From: Streptomyces sp. NBC_01142
Lineage (GTDB): Bacteria; Actinomycetota; Actinomycetes; Streptomycetales; Streptomycetaceae
Direction of reading: 5' to 3'
Assembly (NCBI RefSeq): GCF_026341125.1
Contig: NZ_JAPEOR010000002.1
Coordinates: 1,426,001 to 1,490,000 of the forward strand
Length of the DNA: 64,000 bases
A program made the position numbers and the translations under genes. The notes below the pieces were generated by a model that saw only the letters and a program-made list of their open reading frames with translations, was not told where the DNA came from and searched no databases. Shown piece by piece: positions 1 to 8,614 of the stretch (position 1 is the stretch's first letter; every line of letters starts with the position of its first letter).

Positions 1-5
1 GGTCC

Positions 6-443
6 ATGCAGTCAGAACCAGCCAATTCGGACGCCCGCGCAGTACCGCCGCTCGAGCAGTCGCACTGGGTGGCGTTCGCCGGGATCCTTCTCCTGCTGAG
101 CGGCCTGTTCGACATCATCAACGGCTTCGTCGCCCTGCTGGACCACGGCTACTACGAGACGACCGCCGATCATGGAAACCGGCTGCTCATCTTCAACTAT
201 GCCGCCTGGGGCTGGGTGTGGATCATCGTCGGCATCGCCCAGGTCCTGGCCGGCGTGGGTGTGTTCGTCGGGTCGAGAGCCGCGCGGATCACCGGCATCG
301 TGCTGGCAGCCGCCTGCATGGTGGGCCAGTTGATCTTCCTCTCCGCCTTCCCTCTGTGGTCGCTGGTCACCATGGCCCTGTCCGTGCTCGTCATCTACGG
401 ACTGGTCGCCGAGCCGCGCCATGTTCCGGGTGCGCGGGTCTGA
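6..443 (+). CDS. DUF7144-type four-helix membrane protein
   Basis: A 145-residue protein with four predicted membrane helices (about residues 22-42, 62-85, 90-108 and 112-133) and a conserved first-helix region containing FAGILLLLSGLFDIINGFVAL. The pattern matches the small actinobacterial family annotated as DUF7144, whose function is unknown. The ATG is only five bases from the window edge, so the ribosome binding site is not visible and a slightly longer N-terminus cannot be excluded. The length is normal for the family, so the gene looks intact. The next gene downstream on the same strand is a decayed regulator, and no operon partner can be recognised. Confidence 0.6.
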   Translation: MQSEPANSDARAVPPLEQSHWVAFAGILLLLSGLFDIINGFVALLDHGYYETTADHGNRLLIFNYAAWGWVWIIVGIAQVLAGVGVFVGSRAARITGIVLAAACMVGQLIFLSAFPLWSLVTMALSVLVIYGLVAEPRHVPGARV

Positions 444-608
444 CCAACTGAGGAAACGCCTGCAGGGCTACAGATGCGTCTCGTTGACCAGCCCGCGAAG
501 CCATCCGCCGTTCCATGGCCGCCCGAACTCGCTGACCGCCCGACCGAAGCCACTCGTCCGGCGGGCCGCGGCCCCTTCGTACCGTTCCGTGCATGTGGTG
601 CAGGCGGG

Positions 609-1333
609 ATGGCCGATCCCGCCGCCGACCTGGGGCTCGCCACGGAGGTGACGGCAGCCAGGCTGAAGTTGCTGGCCGCGTTGCCGGCGGAACTGCGGGA
701 GGAGGCGGCGCGTACGCGGCGGTGTTCCACCTGGACGCTCCGGCCTGGTACCGGGAGCCCGAACAGACGCCGCATCTACCCCTGTTCGTCGACGCCGTGC
801 TCACCCGGCGTGCGGTGGAGGTGCGCTACCGCCGTTGGCGCGCGCCGCAAGAGGTGCATCGCCGCCTTCGCCCCTACGGCCTGGTACTCAAGTCCGGTGT
901 CTGGTATCTCGCGGCCGCTACGGTGAGCCGGATCGCGACCTACCGGGTCGGCCAAGTCCTCGACGCGGTGCTGAGCGACGAGCGGTTCGACCGACCGCAG
1001 GACTTCGACCTGGGCGCGTACTGGACCTCCCACCTCGACGATTTCCGGACGCGCCGCTACATCGGCACAGCCACCATCCGCTTGTCCCCACGGGGACGCC
1101 GACGCCTGCCCGACAACCTTCCCCCGGAGCTGGTGCGGGAAGTCGACTCCACCGCGACCGCCATCGGCGACGACGGATGGGTCGAAGCGGTCATCCCGAC
1201 CGAGAGCACCGAGCACGCGTGCGGTGAACTGCTGCGACTCGGCACCGACGTCGAGGTTGTCGCGCCGGCGGAACTGCGCCGAGCGATGGCCGACACGGTA
1301 GGCGTACTGGCCAGGACCTACGGATATGCCTGA
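609..1333 (+). pseudogene. Broken WYL-domain transcriptional regulator (YafY type)
   Basis: From 723 onward the frame reads a WYL domain (LPLFVDAVLTRRAVEVRYRR, then VWYLAAATVSRIATYRVGQV) followed by the WCX-type C-terminal region ending in VGVLARTYGYA. Such regulators normally have about 310-330 residues with a DeoR-like helix-turn-helix at the N-terminus. Here the helix-turn-helix is missing. The preceding linker (MADPAADLGLATEVTAARLK, from 609) lies in a different frame and joins the WYL part by a frameshift near 712-722. Both a 5' deletion and a frameshift are therefore visible, so this is a relic. A partial dyad at 1350-1371 may be its terminator. WYL regulators commonly control DNA-damage or defence genes, but nothing here shows a target. 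Confidence 0.75.
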
Positions 1334-1770
1334 CACACCAGGACCCCTACCCGGCGGCCATGGCGGCCGGGCTCTCCGGCTGAGGACGAAGTACCACTCA
1401 CCACGACGCCGGCGATCGACCTGGGGTGCACGCGCAGCGAAGGCGAGCGGCTCACTCATCGACCGTGCCTGATCGGGGCGAGTCACCAGCCCATGTCCCT
1501 GGCGACTTCCTCCTGAGCGACGGCAATCTCCTCGGCGGTTGAGCCGGTCAGGTTCACCCCGCCGCTGCCGGCAACGACCTCGAGATCCTGCGAGTGAGAA
1601 CCTCAACGACCAGTGCCCGGAGGACCAGCGGGAGTACTTCTCACTCGTTCACTTCACCCTGGCCCGTTGCGCAGGACCAATCCCCGCCAGGAGGCCCACC
1701 GTCCCCGCCCGCGAGCCCGAGCCGAACTCGCTGACCGCGATGGGCCACCTCTCGAGCGTCCGAGGCACGG
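1334..1770. other. Gene-free stretch with a possible coding remnant
   Basis: No intact gene is seen. On the minus strand, from about 1605 to 1488, a frame reads GGVNLTGSTAEEIAVAQEEV and ends ARDMGW-stop. This looks protein-like but I cannot assign it to a family, and it has no start. On the plus strand near 1610-1660 a frame reads DQREYFSLVHFTLARC, also unassigned. The stretch probably contains debris of deleted genes between the WYL relic and the end of the peroxidase gene. Confidence 0.35.
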
Positions 1771-4032
1771 TCAACCTGTCAGGGACGTCCACATGGTCAG
1801 GGGCCGGTCGTCGACCGTGATCTGGTCCTCGTGGCCACTGCCGTCGCGGATCACGATGATCCGGTACTCGTCCTGGTGGAACACCCAGAACAGACTCATG
1901 CCGTTGATCCGCTGCATGTCCGGTACCGCGAGGAATTCGTCGACCTGGGTGATCCCGTTCAGTGATCGCCACAGGTCGAGCCCGCGGTCGCCGCGCTCGA
2001 GGGCGTCCTGGTGCATCCTGCCGTCGGCGACCGACACGAGCCGGTAGACCTGACGGCCCATGAGGGTGTGGAAGACCCAGTAGTGGCTCTTACCGTTCAC
2101 CCGCTGCATGTCGGGCACCGGCAGGAAGGCGTCCACCCTTTCGACGCCGCTGAACGAGACCCAGGCGGAGAGCGAACGATCCGGGATGTCGATCCCGGCC
2201 GCCTGCTCGGGAGGGAGTCCGGACTCGGCGCCGTCGGCGATCCAGATCCGCCGGTAGACCTGGCGGCCCTCGACGGTGTGGAACAGCCAGAACCGGCTGC
2301 GGCCGTTGATCCGCTGCTCGTCCGGGACGGGCAGGATCGCGTCGACCTTCGTCACCCCGGCGTAGCACGGCCAGGCGGTCAGCGGTCGATCGGGGCGTTC
2401 CCGGACGTCCGTGTGCTCGTCGCCGTCGGCGATGGAGATGGTCCGGCAGACGGCGCCGTCGCTGCCCGCCCCGTACGCCCAGTACCAGCTCTTGCCCTGG
2501 TCCCGCTGCATGCCGGGGACGGGCAGGAAGGCGTCGGTCGGCCGGACGACGGCGGGCGGCTTGTCGGTGAGTCGGCCGTCACCGAGCAGCCGCAGCAGGG
2601 TCAGCGAGGGGACGAAGGCGTAGACGGACCCCTCGGTGACGACGAACTGGCTGAGGATCAGCTGAGTGGTCTTGCCGGGGGTCTCGTAGCTGAGCTTGCC
2701 GGCTGCGCCGACCATTCCGTCGGGGCCGGGCTTGTTGGTCCGGTTGGGCGGAAAGTCCGGGCTGTCGATCCACGCCTTCTGGATGAACTCGAACTGCTGC
2801 ACGAGGTCCGACTGGTAGCAGACGAAGAGCAGGCCGCGCTTCTCGTCGGGCCCGCCGGGCCCCTCCGAGGCAGGGTCGAAGGGTGCGCCGTACGGGGCGC
2901 CGCGGCGGATGATCCGGCGGCGGTCCATGAACGGATTCTCGTCGAGCGGCCGATCGCCGGGCTTCTCCTGCAGGCCGTCCCGGGGGTTGGTGTTGCGCAG
3001 GTGCGAGAAGAGCGGGGTGATGAAGCCCTCGGGGTCGTTGCGGTAGCCGAAGTCATTGTCGTCGCCGGCCAGGGCGTTGGAGGGCCTGTCGGCATGGGGG
3101 CACGTGGCGACGGGGGTGCCGGACCGCCACCGGCCGACGAGGCGGGCGGCCAGCCACTCCGAGGTGGCCTCAGGCGGCACCACCTTGGCCTCCTTGAGCA
3201 CCTTCAGCTGGGCGGCGGCCTGGAACCAGAAGCCCGGGACGTCCTGGCCGAGCCGGCGCACCACCTGGAAGCTGCCGTTGTCGGCCCAGTCGGGCGTCTC
3301 GTGCGGCACGCCGCCGACACGGTCGTGCCCGACGACGAACTCGCCGGGCGGGATCAGCCGGGTGCCGTGATGGCCCTTGACGTACTCGGGCTTGACGGGG
3401 TCCGGCTCGTCGAAGCCGGTCACGCCGGGCTCGCTGACGCCGTCCTTGAAGCCGAAGTGCTCCTTGCCTCTCCGGCTGCCGGGCAGTGTGGCGGCGTCCT
3501 GCTGGAACACGATCACGATCTTGGCCGCGGCGGCGGCCTCGCGCTGCTGTCTGACCGTCGCCTGGAGGTCCTGGACGGTGTCGGAGGCGACGGTGAGGAC
3601 GGCGTGGACGACCTGGCCCTTGCCGTTGCCGAAGAGCCAGATCTCCGGCGAGCTGTCGCCGGTGTCCCCGAGTGCCCGCTTGTCCGAGCCCTGCTTGAAG
3701 GCCTCCAGGCCGCTGCCGGGCTTGACGGAGGGCAGCGGGTCCTTTCCGGTCAGCTCCCGCAGGCCCGCGCAGGTGAAACTGACGTTGATCCAGGTGGCCT
3801 TCAGCGTCTTCGGGTCGTCGCCGGCCGAGGCCTTCCTGGCCTTGCTGAAGGCGGTGTTGAAGGTCGCCACCTGCCTCGTCGTGGAGATCTGCGGTTCCAG
3901 GGTCTTGACCCAGGTACGCGCCCGCGCCGGGTCCTCGAACTTGAGGAACAGCAGGGTCATCTGGTCCTTCTTGAAGCCGGCGATCACATCGCCCTGGATG
4001 TCGTCGCTGTCACGCAGCTTGAGGTCGTCCAT
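1771..4032 (-). CDS. DyP-type haem peroxidase with four C-terminal hemopexin-like repeats
   Basis: Residues 1 to about 480 form a DyP-type peroxidase. The GXXDG signature is present as FGFKDGVSEP, with its catalytic aspartate, and the proximal haem histidine lies in SHLRNTNPRD. Residues about 499-753 are four tandem repeats of 59-70 residues. Each starts near VDAFLPVPD, has an NGKS-x-YWVFH core, then YRxISIADG, and closes with DRPLxxWxSLxGV. The order VDA-F, YW, then PR-PL-W matches blades of the four-bladed hemopexin fold, which I infer. No signal peptide is visible, so the protein is probably cytoplasmic or exported by an unusual route. Start choice: GGAG at 4041-4038 sits five bases before ATG 4032; the alternative GTG at 4038 overlaps that GGAG. 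The gene is divergent from a radical copper oxidase. Confidence 0.8.
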   Translation of the reverse strand: MDDLKLRDSDDIQGDVIAGFKKDQMTLLFLKFEDPARARTWVKTLEPQISTTRQVATFNTAFSKARKASAGDDPKTLKATWINVSFTCAGLRELTGKDPLPSVKPGSGLEAFKQGSDKRALGDTGDSSPEIWLFGNGKGQVVHAVLTVASDTVQDLQATVRQQREAAAAAKIVIVFQQDAATLPGSRRGKEHFGFKDGVSEPGVTGFDEPDPVKPEYVKGHHGTRLIPPGEFVVGHDRVGGVPHETPDWADNGSFQVVRRLGQDVPGFWFQAAAQLKVLKEAKVVPPEATSEWLAARLVGRWRSGTPVATCPHADRPSNALAGDDNDFGYRNDPEGFITPLFSHLRNTNPRDGLQEKPGDRPLDENPFMDRRRIIRRGAPYGAPFDPASEGPGGPDEKRGLLFVCYQSDLVQQFEFIQKAWIDSPDFPPNRTNKPGPDGMVGAAGKLSYETPGKTTQLILSQFVVTEGSVYAFVPSLTLLRLLGDGRLTDKPPAVVRPTDAFLPVPGMQRDQGKSWYWAYGAGSDGAVCRTISIADGDEHTDVRERPDRPLTAWPCYAGVTKVDAILPVPDEQRINGRSRFWLFHTVEGRQVYRRIWIADGAESGLPPEQAAGIDIPDRSLSAWVSFSGVERVDAFLPVPDMQRVNGKSHYWVFHTLMGRQVYRLVSVADGRMHQDALERGDRGLDLWRSLNGITQVDEFLAVPDMQRINGMSLFWVFHQDEYRIIVIRDGSGHEDQITVDDRPLTMWTSLTG

Positions 4033-4375
4033 GCTCACTCCAGAAGATCGACAGCTCTTACGCCGTTATTGCGCAGAGTAGTCAGCAACGTACGCGGCAC
4101 TCATGTGGGCTTCCGGTGGCCGACCGGCCGATGAAGCTGTCCGTCACCCGTTTGTTGTCCGCAAACGTGCTGGTCGGTGGGCACACGAGGTGCGGTGGGG
4201 CGCTTTCGCGGCTCGCGGTCACCCGCCTGCATGACTCGGGGTGACAGCCGAGCAACCCGCCGGAAAGCTGAAGCGTGTCACTTTGCGTGAACGGGTGGCA
4301 GTCCTGGCTCAGCCCGTCCCCGACGCGTCCCCTGGTCGGGGCTGGTGCGCCTTCATCCCTCCGGTAAGGAGTCCC
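4033..4375. promoter_or_regulatory. Divergent intergenic region, peroxidase/copper oxidase
   Basis: This 343-bp gap separates the start codons of two divergent genes and must hold both promoters. I cannot place a convincing -35/-10 pair for either gene. A good ribosome binding site (AAGGAG, 4366-4371) lies at the right edge before the copper oxidase ATG, and GGAG (4041-4038, minus strand) lies at the left edge. No obvious operator palindrome was recognised. Confidence 0.5.
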
Positions 4376-6358
4376 ATGTCCCGCAGTAATCCGCCCCTGC
4401 CCGCCCGCCGACGGCTCGCCGCGGCGATCTCGGTATGCGCCGCCACCGCGATGGCCGCATCCATGGCCCTGGTGTCGGCCGGCCCCGTACTCGCCCACAC
4501 CGGTCACGGAGACGAGGGCGATGCGTTTCCCTACGGCCCGGCCTCCCGGGCGGCGACCGCACCGGTCACCGTCGACCCGGCGGAGGCGGCGACGCTCGGC
4601 AAGGAGCACGCCGAGGAGCACGCCCGTACCCGGGCGGCCATGGCCGGCGTCGGCGAGTACCCGCAGACCACCCGTACGGAGCGGCTCAAGGCGCTGACCG
4701 CCTCCCAGGAGAAGGCCAACGCGTCCTTCGACGCCGCCGAGTTCGGCCGGTTCCGGGAGTACTTCCAGTCCCCGGACTTCGCGGCCCACATCGCGCTGCT
4801 ACCGACCGGCAAGGTCCTGCTGTTCTCCTTCGAGCGGATCGAGAGCAACCCGCAGAAGGAGCCCGCCCCCACCGACACCATCGGCAAGGAGAACGCCGGT
4901 CGCGCCTGGATCTGGGACCCCACCAAGGGGACCGGGCCCGCCGCGTTCACCGAGAAGAAGCCTCCGGTCATCAACATGCCCGACGGCAAGAACGAGCCCC
5001 GCCCGGCCCCGTTCTTCTGCGCCGGCCACTCCTACCTGCCCAACGGCATGCTCGGCGTCTTCGGCGGTAACCTCGGCGGCAACGGAGGCTCCGGCGCCAA
5101 GCTGTCCTTGGTCTTCGACCCCTGGGCGGAGGAGTGGTACCTGAACAAGGACATGTCCGTCGGCCGGTGGTACCCGAGCGTGGTCACCGGCGCCGACGGA
5201 CGTCAGGTGATCATGTCCGGTCAGTCGGAGCTCGGCTGGGGTACCCCCACCCCGGTCGTCGAGCGCTTCCCCGCCGCGACCCAACAGGTGCCGTTCGACA
5301 AGTCGGTCAAGCCGATCGGCTGGGGAGTGGACAAGCTCAAGACCGAAGCCCCGTTCAAGTGGGACTATCCGCAGCTGTTCTCGCTGCGTGACGGGAAGAT
5401 CTACGGTCTCGGCCGCTCCGTGGACCAGCAATGGCTCTTCGACACCGTCGCCGACTCCAAGACCGACCTGCCGAACCGCCCGGACATCAACAAGGACAAG
5501 CCCGGCCCGGACGGCGGGGAGTGGAGGCGCAACTACGGCTCCGCGGTCCCCCTGCCGGCCGGCTTCAGAGGTCCCGACTCGGTCCTGGTCCTCGGCGGCG
5601 ACCGCAATGACCCGAACACCTACCGTCTGGCCGGCGGCAAGTGGAACACCGAGAAGCCCCGCGCCTTCGGGCGGACCCAGGACGACACCCTGCTCCTGCC
5701 GAACGGCAACCTGCTCACCGTCAACGGTGCCTTCGACATCCGCGACTACGGCAACGGACCGTACAACCCCAACGCCGATCTGAAGTACCGCCAGATCGAA
5801 CTGCGCGACGAGAACGGCGACTGGAAACTCGGCCCCGTCCAGCGGCTGCCGCGCGGCTACCACTCCAACGGCGTGGTCCTCCCGGACGGCCGCGTCATGA
5901 TCACGGGCGACGAACTCCAGCAGCTCGCCAACGACCCCGACGTCACCGACAACAACAACGGCAGCATCGAGATCTACGAGCCGGCCTACCTCCACCAGGA
6001 CAGCCGCCCGTCGCTCGGCCTGGTCTTCAACCCCAGCGTCGGCTACAACGAGAAGATCACGGTCAGCACCAGCACGCCCAGCGACGTCACCCGCGCCGTA
6101 CTACTGGCCCCGACCACCGCCACCCACTCGATCAACACCAGCCAGCGTCACCTCGAACTGCGCATCAAGAGCCGCAGCGGCAACTTCCTGGAGCTCCAAG
6201 CCCCGCCGACCGCCGCCGCGGCCCCGCCCGGCTACTACATGCTCTTCCTCCTCAACGAGGAGGGCGCACCGAGCAAGGCCGGCTGGGTCCAGCTCAAGCC
6301 CCCGGCGGCGGCCGCCGCCACGGGTGCCACCGCCGCCGACGTGAAGGCCGGCGACTGA
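4376..6358 (+). CDS. Secreted radical copper oxidase (galactose oxidase/GlxA-like)
   Basis: A 660-residue protein with a signal peptide (ARRRLAAAIS near residues 10-19, hydrophobic stretch, probable cleavage after A40 leaving HTGHG at the mature end). It follows the galactose oxidase plan: a kelch-type propeller and a C-terminal DUF1929 domain. The copper and cofactor residues are all present: C215 in FFCAGHS and Y266 in GRWYPS for the Cys-Tyr crosslink, axial Y495 and H496 in RGYHSNGV, and H584 in THSIN. Such enzymes oxidise alcohols to aldehydes and release H2O2. In Streptomyces, GlxA acts in glycan deposition beside a cellulose synthase-like gene, which is absent here. AAGGAG at 4366-4371 supports ATG 4376. 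The neighbouring divergent peroxidase could consume the peroxide product. Confidence 0.88.
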   Translation: MSRSNPPLPARRRLAAAISVCAATAMAASMALVSAGPVLAHTGHGDEGDAFPYGPASRAATAPVTVDPAEAATLGKEHAEEHARTRAAMAGVGEYPQTTRTERLKALTASQEKANASFDAAEFGRFREYFQSPDFAAHIALLPTGKVLLFSFERIESNPQKEPAPTDTIGKENAGRAWIWDPTKGTGPAAFTEKKPPVINMPDGKNEPRPAPFFCAGHSYLPNGMLGVFGGNLGGNGGSGAKLSLVFDPWAEEWYLNKDMSVGRWYPSVVTGADGRQVIMSGQSELGWGTPTPVVERFPAATQQVPFDKSVKPIGWGVDKLKTEAPFKWDYPQLFSLRDGKIYGLGRSVDQQWLFDTVADSKTDLPNRPDINKDKPGPDGGEWRRNYGSAVPLPAGFRGPDSVLVLGGDRNDPNTYRLAGGKWNTEKPRAFGRTQDDTLLLPNGNLLTVNGAFDIRDYGNGPYNPNADLKYRQIELRDENGDWKLGPVQRLPRGYHSNGVVLPDGRVMITGDELQQLANDPDVTDNNNGSIEIYEPAYLHQDSRPSLGLVFNPSVGYNEKITVSTSTPSDVTRAVLLAPTTATHSINTSQRHLELRIKSRSGNFLELQAPPTAAAAPPGYYMLFLLNEEGAPSKAGWVQLKPPAAAAATGATAADVKAGD

Positions 6359-6667
6359 CACCCGCTGCTCTCTCCGGGACGAGCCCCCAGCCTGGTCACG
6401 GGCACGGCTGGCGGCCCGCACAGCACCGGTGTCGGGTACGGGCGGGTCTGACCTGCCCGGTGATCTCGTCGAGCTGAGAGTGGCTTGATCGAGTCGAGGG
6501 GTCCACCTCCCCGGTGGAGAAGGCGTGGCTGGGCGCAGCACGCCCTGGGCCACGGGCTTCGGGATCAGTCCCGTCGTGTGGTGTGAGGCAGGGAGAAGAA
6601 GGGCAGTCGCGCCTGGTCGGGAGAGGCGCTCGGGGATCAATCGAACCGTGGTTGGCGCTGAGATTGA
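6359..6667. other. Gene-free stretch
   Basis: No gene is seen between the copper oxidase and the recombinase relic. GATCAATC (about 6635) and GATTGATC (about 6661) form an 8-bp inverted pair just past the recombinase stop, which may act as a hairpin terminator or be a mobile-element end. The rest shows no recognisable signal. Confidence 0.3.
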
Positions 6668-7561
6668 TCATGCCCCGGTAGCGGCCGCGGCCTCCAGGGT
6701 GTCGATACGGTTCGCGTATTCGCGGCGGGCCTTGCGCTGGGCCGGGACGACCGTGACGCCCTGGGCGCCGTCGAGGGGTTGGCAGCGGGCCAGGAGCGCG
6801 CGGTGCACGGAGGGGACGGCGCTGACGCGCAGGGTGTAGCCCTGGCCACGCCGTACGGTCGCGCCCTGGTCGAGCGCGGCCTGCTCAGCGGGCTCCGGTT
6901 CGGCGACGCGGAGGAAGTCGGCGACCTTGCCCGGCATGTCGAGGGCGACCGGCAGCTCCGGGGCCGGGACGTCCTCGGGGGCGGCCGTGTACTCGGGCAG
7001 GAGGTCGGCGACGGCCGTACGCACGGCGCCGCGGCTGACGCCGTGCTCGCGGGCCAGGGCAGCGATGGACTGGCCGTCCAGGTACGCGGTGCGCACGGTG
7101 TCGGTGTTCCCGCTCGCGATGGCCGGGCGGCGGCCGCCCTTGTTGCCCTTGGCCTCGGCGGCACGCAGCCCGTCGTAGGTCAGCTCGCGCTGGAGGTCGC
7201 GCTGGAGTTCGCCGGCGGCTGCGAGGGTCTGCACCATGAACTTCACGGTGGACAGCAGCTCTCCGGTGCGCGGGTGGCGGGCGGTGAGGTCCATCGCGGA
7301 GAACGCGCCGTCGTGGATACGCAGGGCGAGACGGTCACGGTGCAGGACGTCGAGCACGTCGAGGATGTGCCCGATGCCGCGTACGAGGCGGAACATCTCG
7401 GAGATGTGCACGGTGTCGCCCGGCCGCGCGTAGGTGAGCAGCTCGCGGAATTTCGGCCGCTGGAGGGGGTGGAGGCGGCTGGAGGTCCCGGGCTCCTCCT
7501 CGAAGACGACCGGGTCCTCGATGCCGGCCTCGTCCAGGACGAGGTTCTGCCGGGCGGTCGA
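6668..7561 (-). pseudogene. Serine recombinase (resolvase/invertase) lacking its N-terminus
   Basis: The readable part begins at the segment STARQNL, which in intact resolvases follows the first beta strand and contains the catalytic serine. It continues through the catalytic domain (EEPGTSSRLHPLQRPKFREL, GDTVHISEMFRLVRG) to a helix-turn-helix (SIAALAREHGVSRGAVRTAV) and a C-terminal extension of about 120 residues. The serine codon is at 7561-7559. Upstream of it the natural start (usually MRLGYARV) has been replaced by an IS30-type transposase fragment on the opposite strand, so no authentic start remains. Such proteins resolve or invert DNA between short sites. This copy is almost certainly dead as a recombinase, although a fusion frame continues into the IS sequence. 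Confidence 0.75.
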
Positions 7562-7732
7562 CTGCTTCGGCAGTACCTTGCCAAGGGCGCGGACCTCCGC
7601 ACGTTCAGCCAGGCCGACCTGGACGCCATCGCCCACGAGCTCAACCATCGTCCGCGCAAGACCCATGGGTACCGCACTCCGGCAGAGGTCTACGCTGACC
7701 TCTTGAACAGCGGTGATGCGCTGACCGCTTGA
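7562..7732 (+). mobile_element. IS30-family transposase C-terminal fragment
   Basis: The plus strand reads LLRQYLAKGADL, then FSQADLDAIAHELNHRPRKT and HGYRTPAEVYADLL, ending at a stop at 7732. This is the conserved C-terminal end of IS30-type DDE transposases, including the final catalytic glutamate region (ELNxRPRKTxG). Only about 56 residues remain and all upstream transposase sequence is missing. The left junction falls immediately beside the catalytic serine codon of the neighbouring serine recombinase. No convincing terminal inverted repeat was found at 7733-7760. Confidence 0.75.
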
Positions 7733-7769
7733 GCTCGCCATCGTTTGCCGACACTCCCGAGCCGGTCGG

Positions 7770-8429
7770 CTAGCTCGGGCGGATTGCGGCCTCGATGTGG
7801 GCGAGTTGGGCGGCGAGGACCTCTTCGAACGCGGCGTGGCGGTCTGCCCCGAGGGGGCGGACGTCGCGGGCGAAGTGGGCCAGGGCGGGGAAGCGTTCGG
7901 GGTCGGCGCCGAGTACCGCGACGCGGAACAGCTCCATGCCCTGTTCGTACTCTTCCTGGGTGATGGTGCTGACTCCGGCCTCGGAGGCGATCAACGAGGC
8001 GATGAGGACCGCGAGCCGGTGGTAGCGCACCGGAATCTCCTCGTCGGGCAGCCCCGACGCGCGCAGCGCCTGCAGCACCTCTTCCATGACCAGCCGGGAA
8101 CCGGCGCCGCCTGACGCATAGCGTCCCCAGACCGCGGCGAGCTGGGGCTGCTGCCCGAACGCCTCTCTCACGCGCAGGGCCAGCGCGGTGATGCGCTGCT
8201 TCCAGTCGCCCTCGGCGCGGTAGCCGTCCATGGACGCCAGGAGGATCCGATCGGCGACTGCGCGCAGCAGTTCTGTCTTGCTGCGGAAGTGCCGGTAGAG
8301 GCTGGAGGAATCGGTCCCGAGGGTCGCGGCGAGCTTGCGCACGCTGAACGACTCCGCGTCGCTCGTGCGCAGCAACTCCGCTGCCGCATCCAGGATTTCC
8401 TCGGTCGACCAACGCCTTCGACCTGCCAT
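7770..8429 (-). CDS. TetR/AcrR-family transcriptional repressor
   Basis: A 219-residue regulator. Residues 9-60 form the TetR helix-turn-helix (ILDAAAELL, then FSVRKLAATLGTDSSSLYRH), followed by an all-helical ligand-binding domain. GAGAGGGG lies just before the ATG at 8429. The gene is divergent from a serine hydrolase gene, and the gap contains a perfect 17-bp palindrome suited to a TetR dimer. It most likely represses the hydrolase and itself. The effector cannot be deduced. Confidence 0.85.
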   Translation of the reverse strand: MAGRRRWSTEEILDAAAELLRTSDAESFSVRKLAATLGTDSSSLYRHFRSKTELLRAVADRILLASMDGYRAEGDWKQRITALALRVREAFGQQPQLAAVWGRYASGGAGSRLVMEEVLQALRASGLPDEEIPVRYHRLAVLIASLIASEAGVSTITQEEYEQGMELFRVAVLGADPERFPALAHFARDVRPLGADRHAAFEEVLAAQLAHIEAAIRPS

Positions 8430-8466
8430 TTCGCCCCTCTCGTCGAACTCAGTCTAACCTATGCAC

Positions 8467-8494
8467 TTGGTGTTGCACGCAGTGCGTGCATAAT
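8467..8494 (+). promoter_or_regulatory. Candidate promoter of the serine hydrolase gene
   Basis: TTGGTG (8467-8472) and CATAAT (8489-8494) are separated by 16 bases and resemble a -35/-10 pair for the housekeeping sigma factor. The -10 matches the consensus at five of six positions and the -35 at three. The spacer is almost filled by the 17-bp palindrome, so a bound repressor would exclude RNA polymerase. Confidence 0.4.
8474..8490. promoter_or_regulatory. 17-bp perfect palindrome, probable TetR operator
   Basis: TGCACGCA, a single G, then TGCGTGCA form two perfect 8-bp half-sites. The element lies between the divergent TetR gene (start 8429) and serine hydrolase gene (start 8615) and overlaps the candidate -10 region. 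The length and symmetry are typical of TetR-family operators. Confidence 0.6.
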
Positions 8495-8614
8495 GAGGAC
8501 ATGAGCGTGCCGAGCGACCCGGCAGCAGGCGGGCCGACGTGCCGGCGTGCCCTGTCACCCGGGTCGGGCGACCGACGTGGAGCTCACCCCGGGAAACACG
8601 AAAGGACGCATGAC

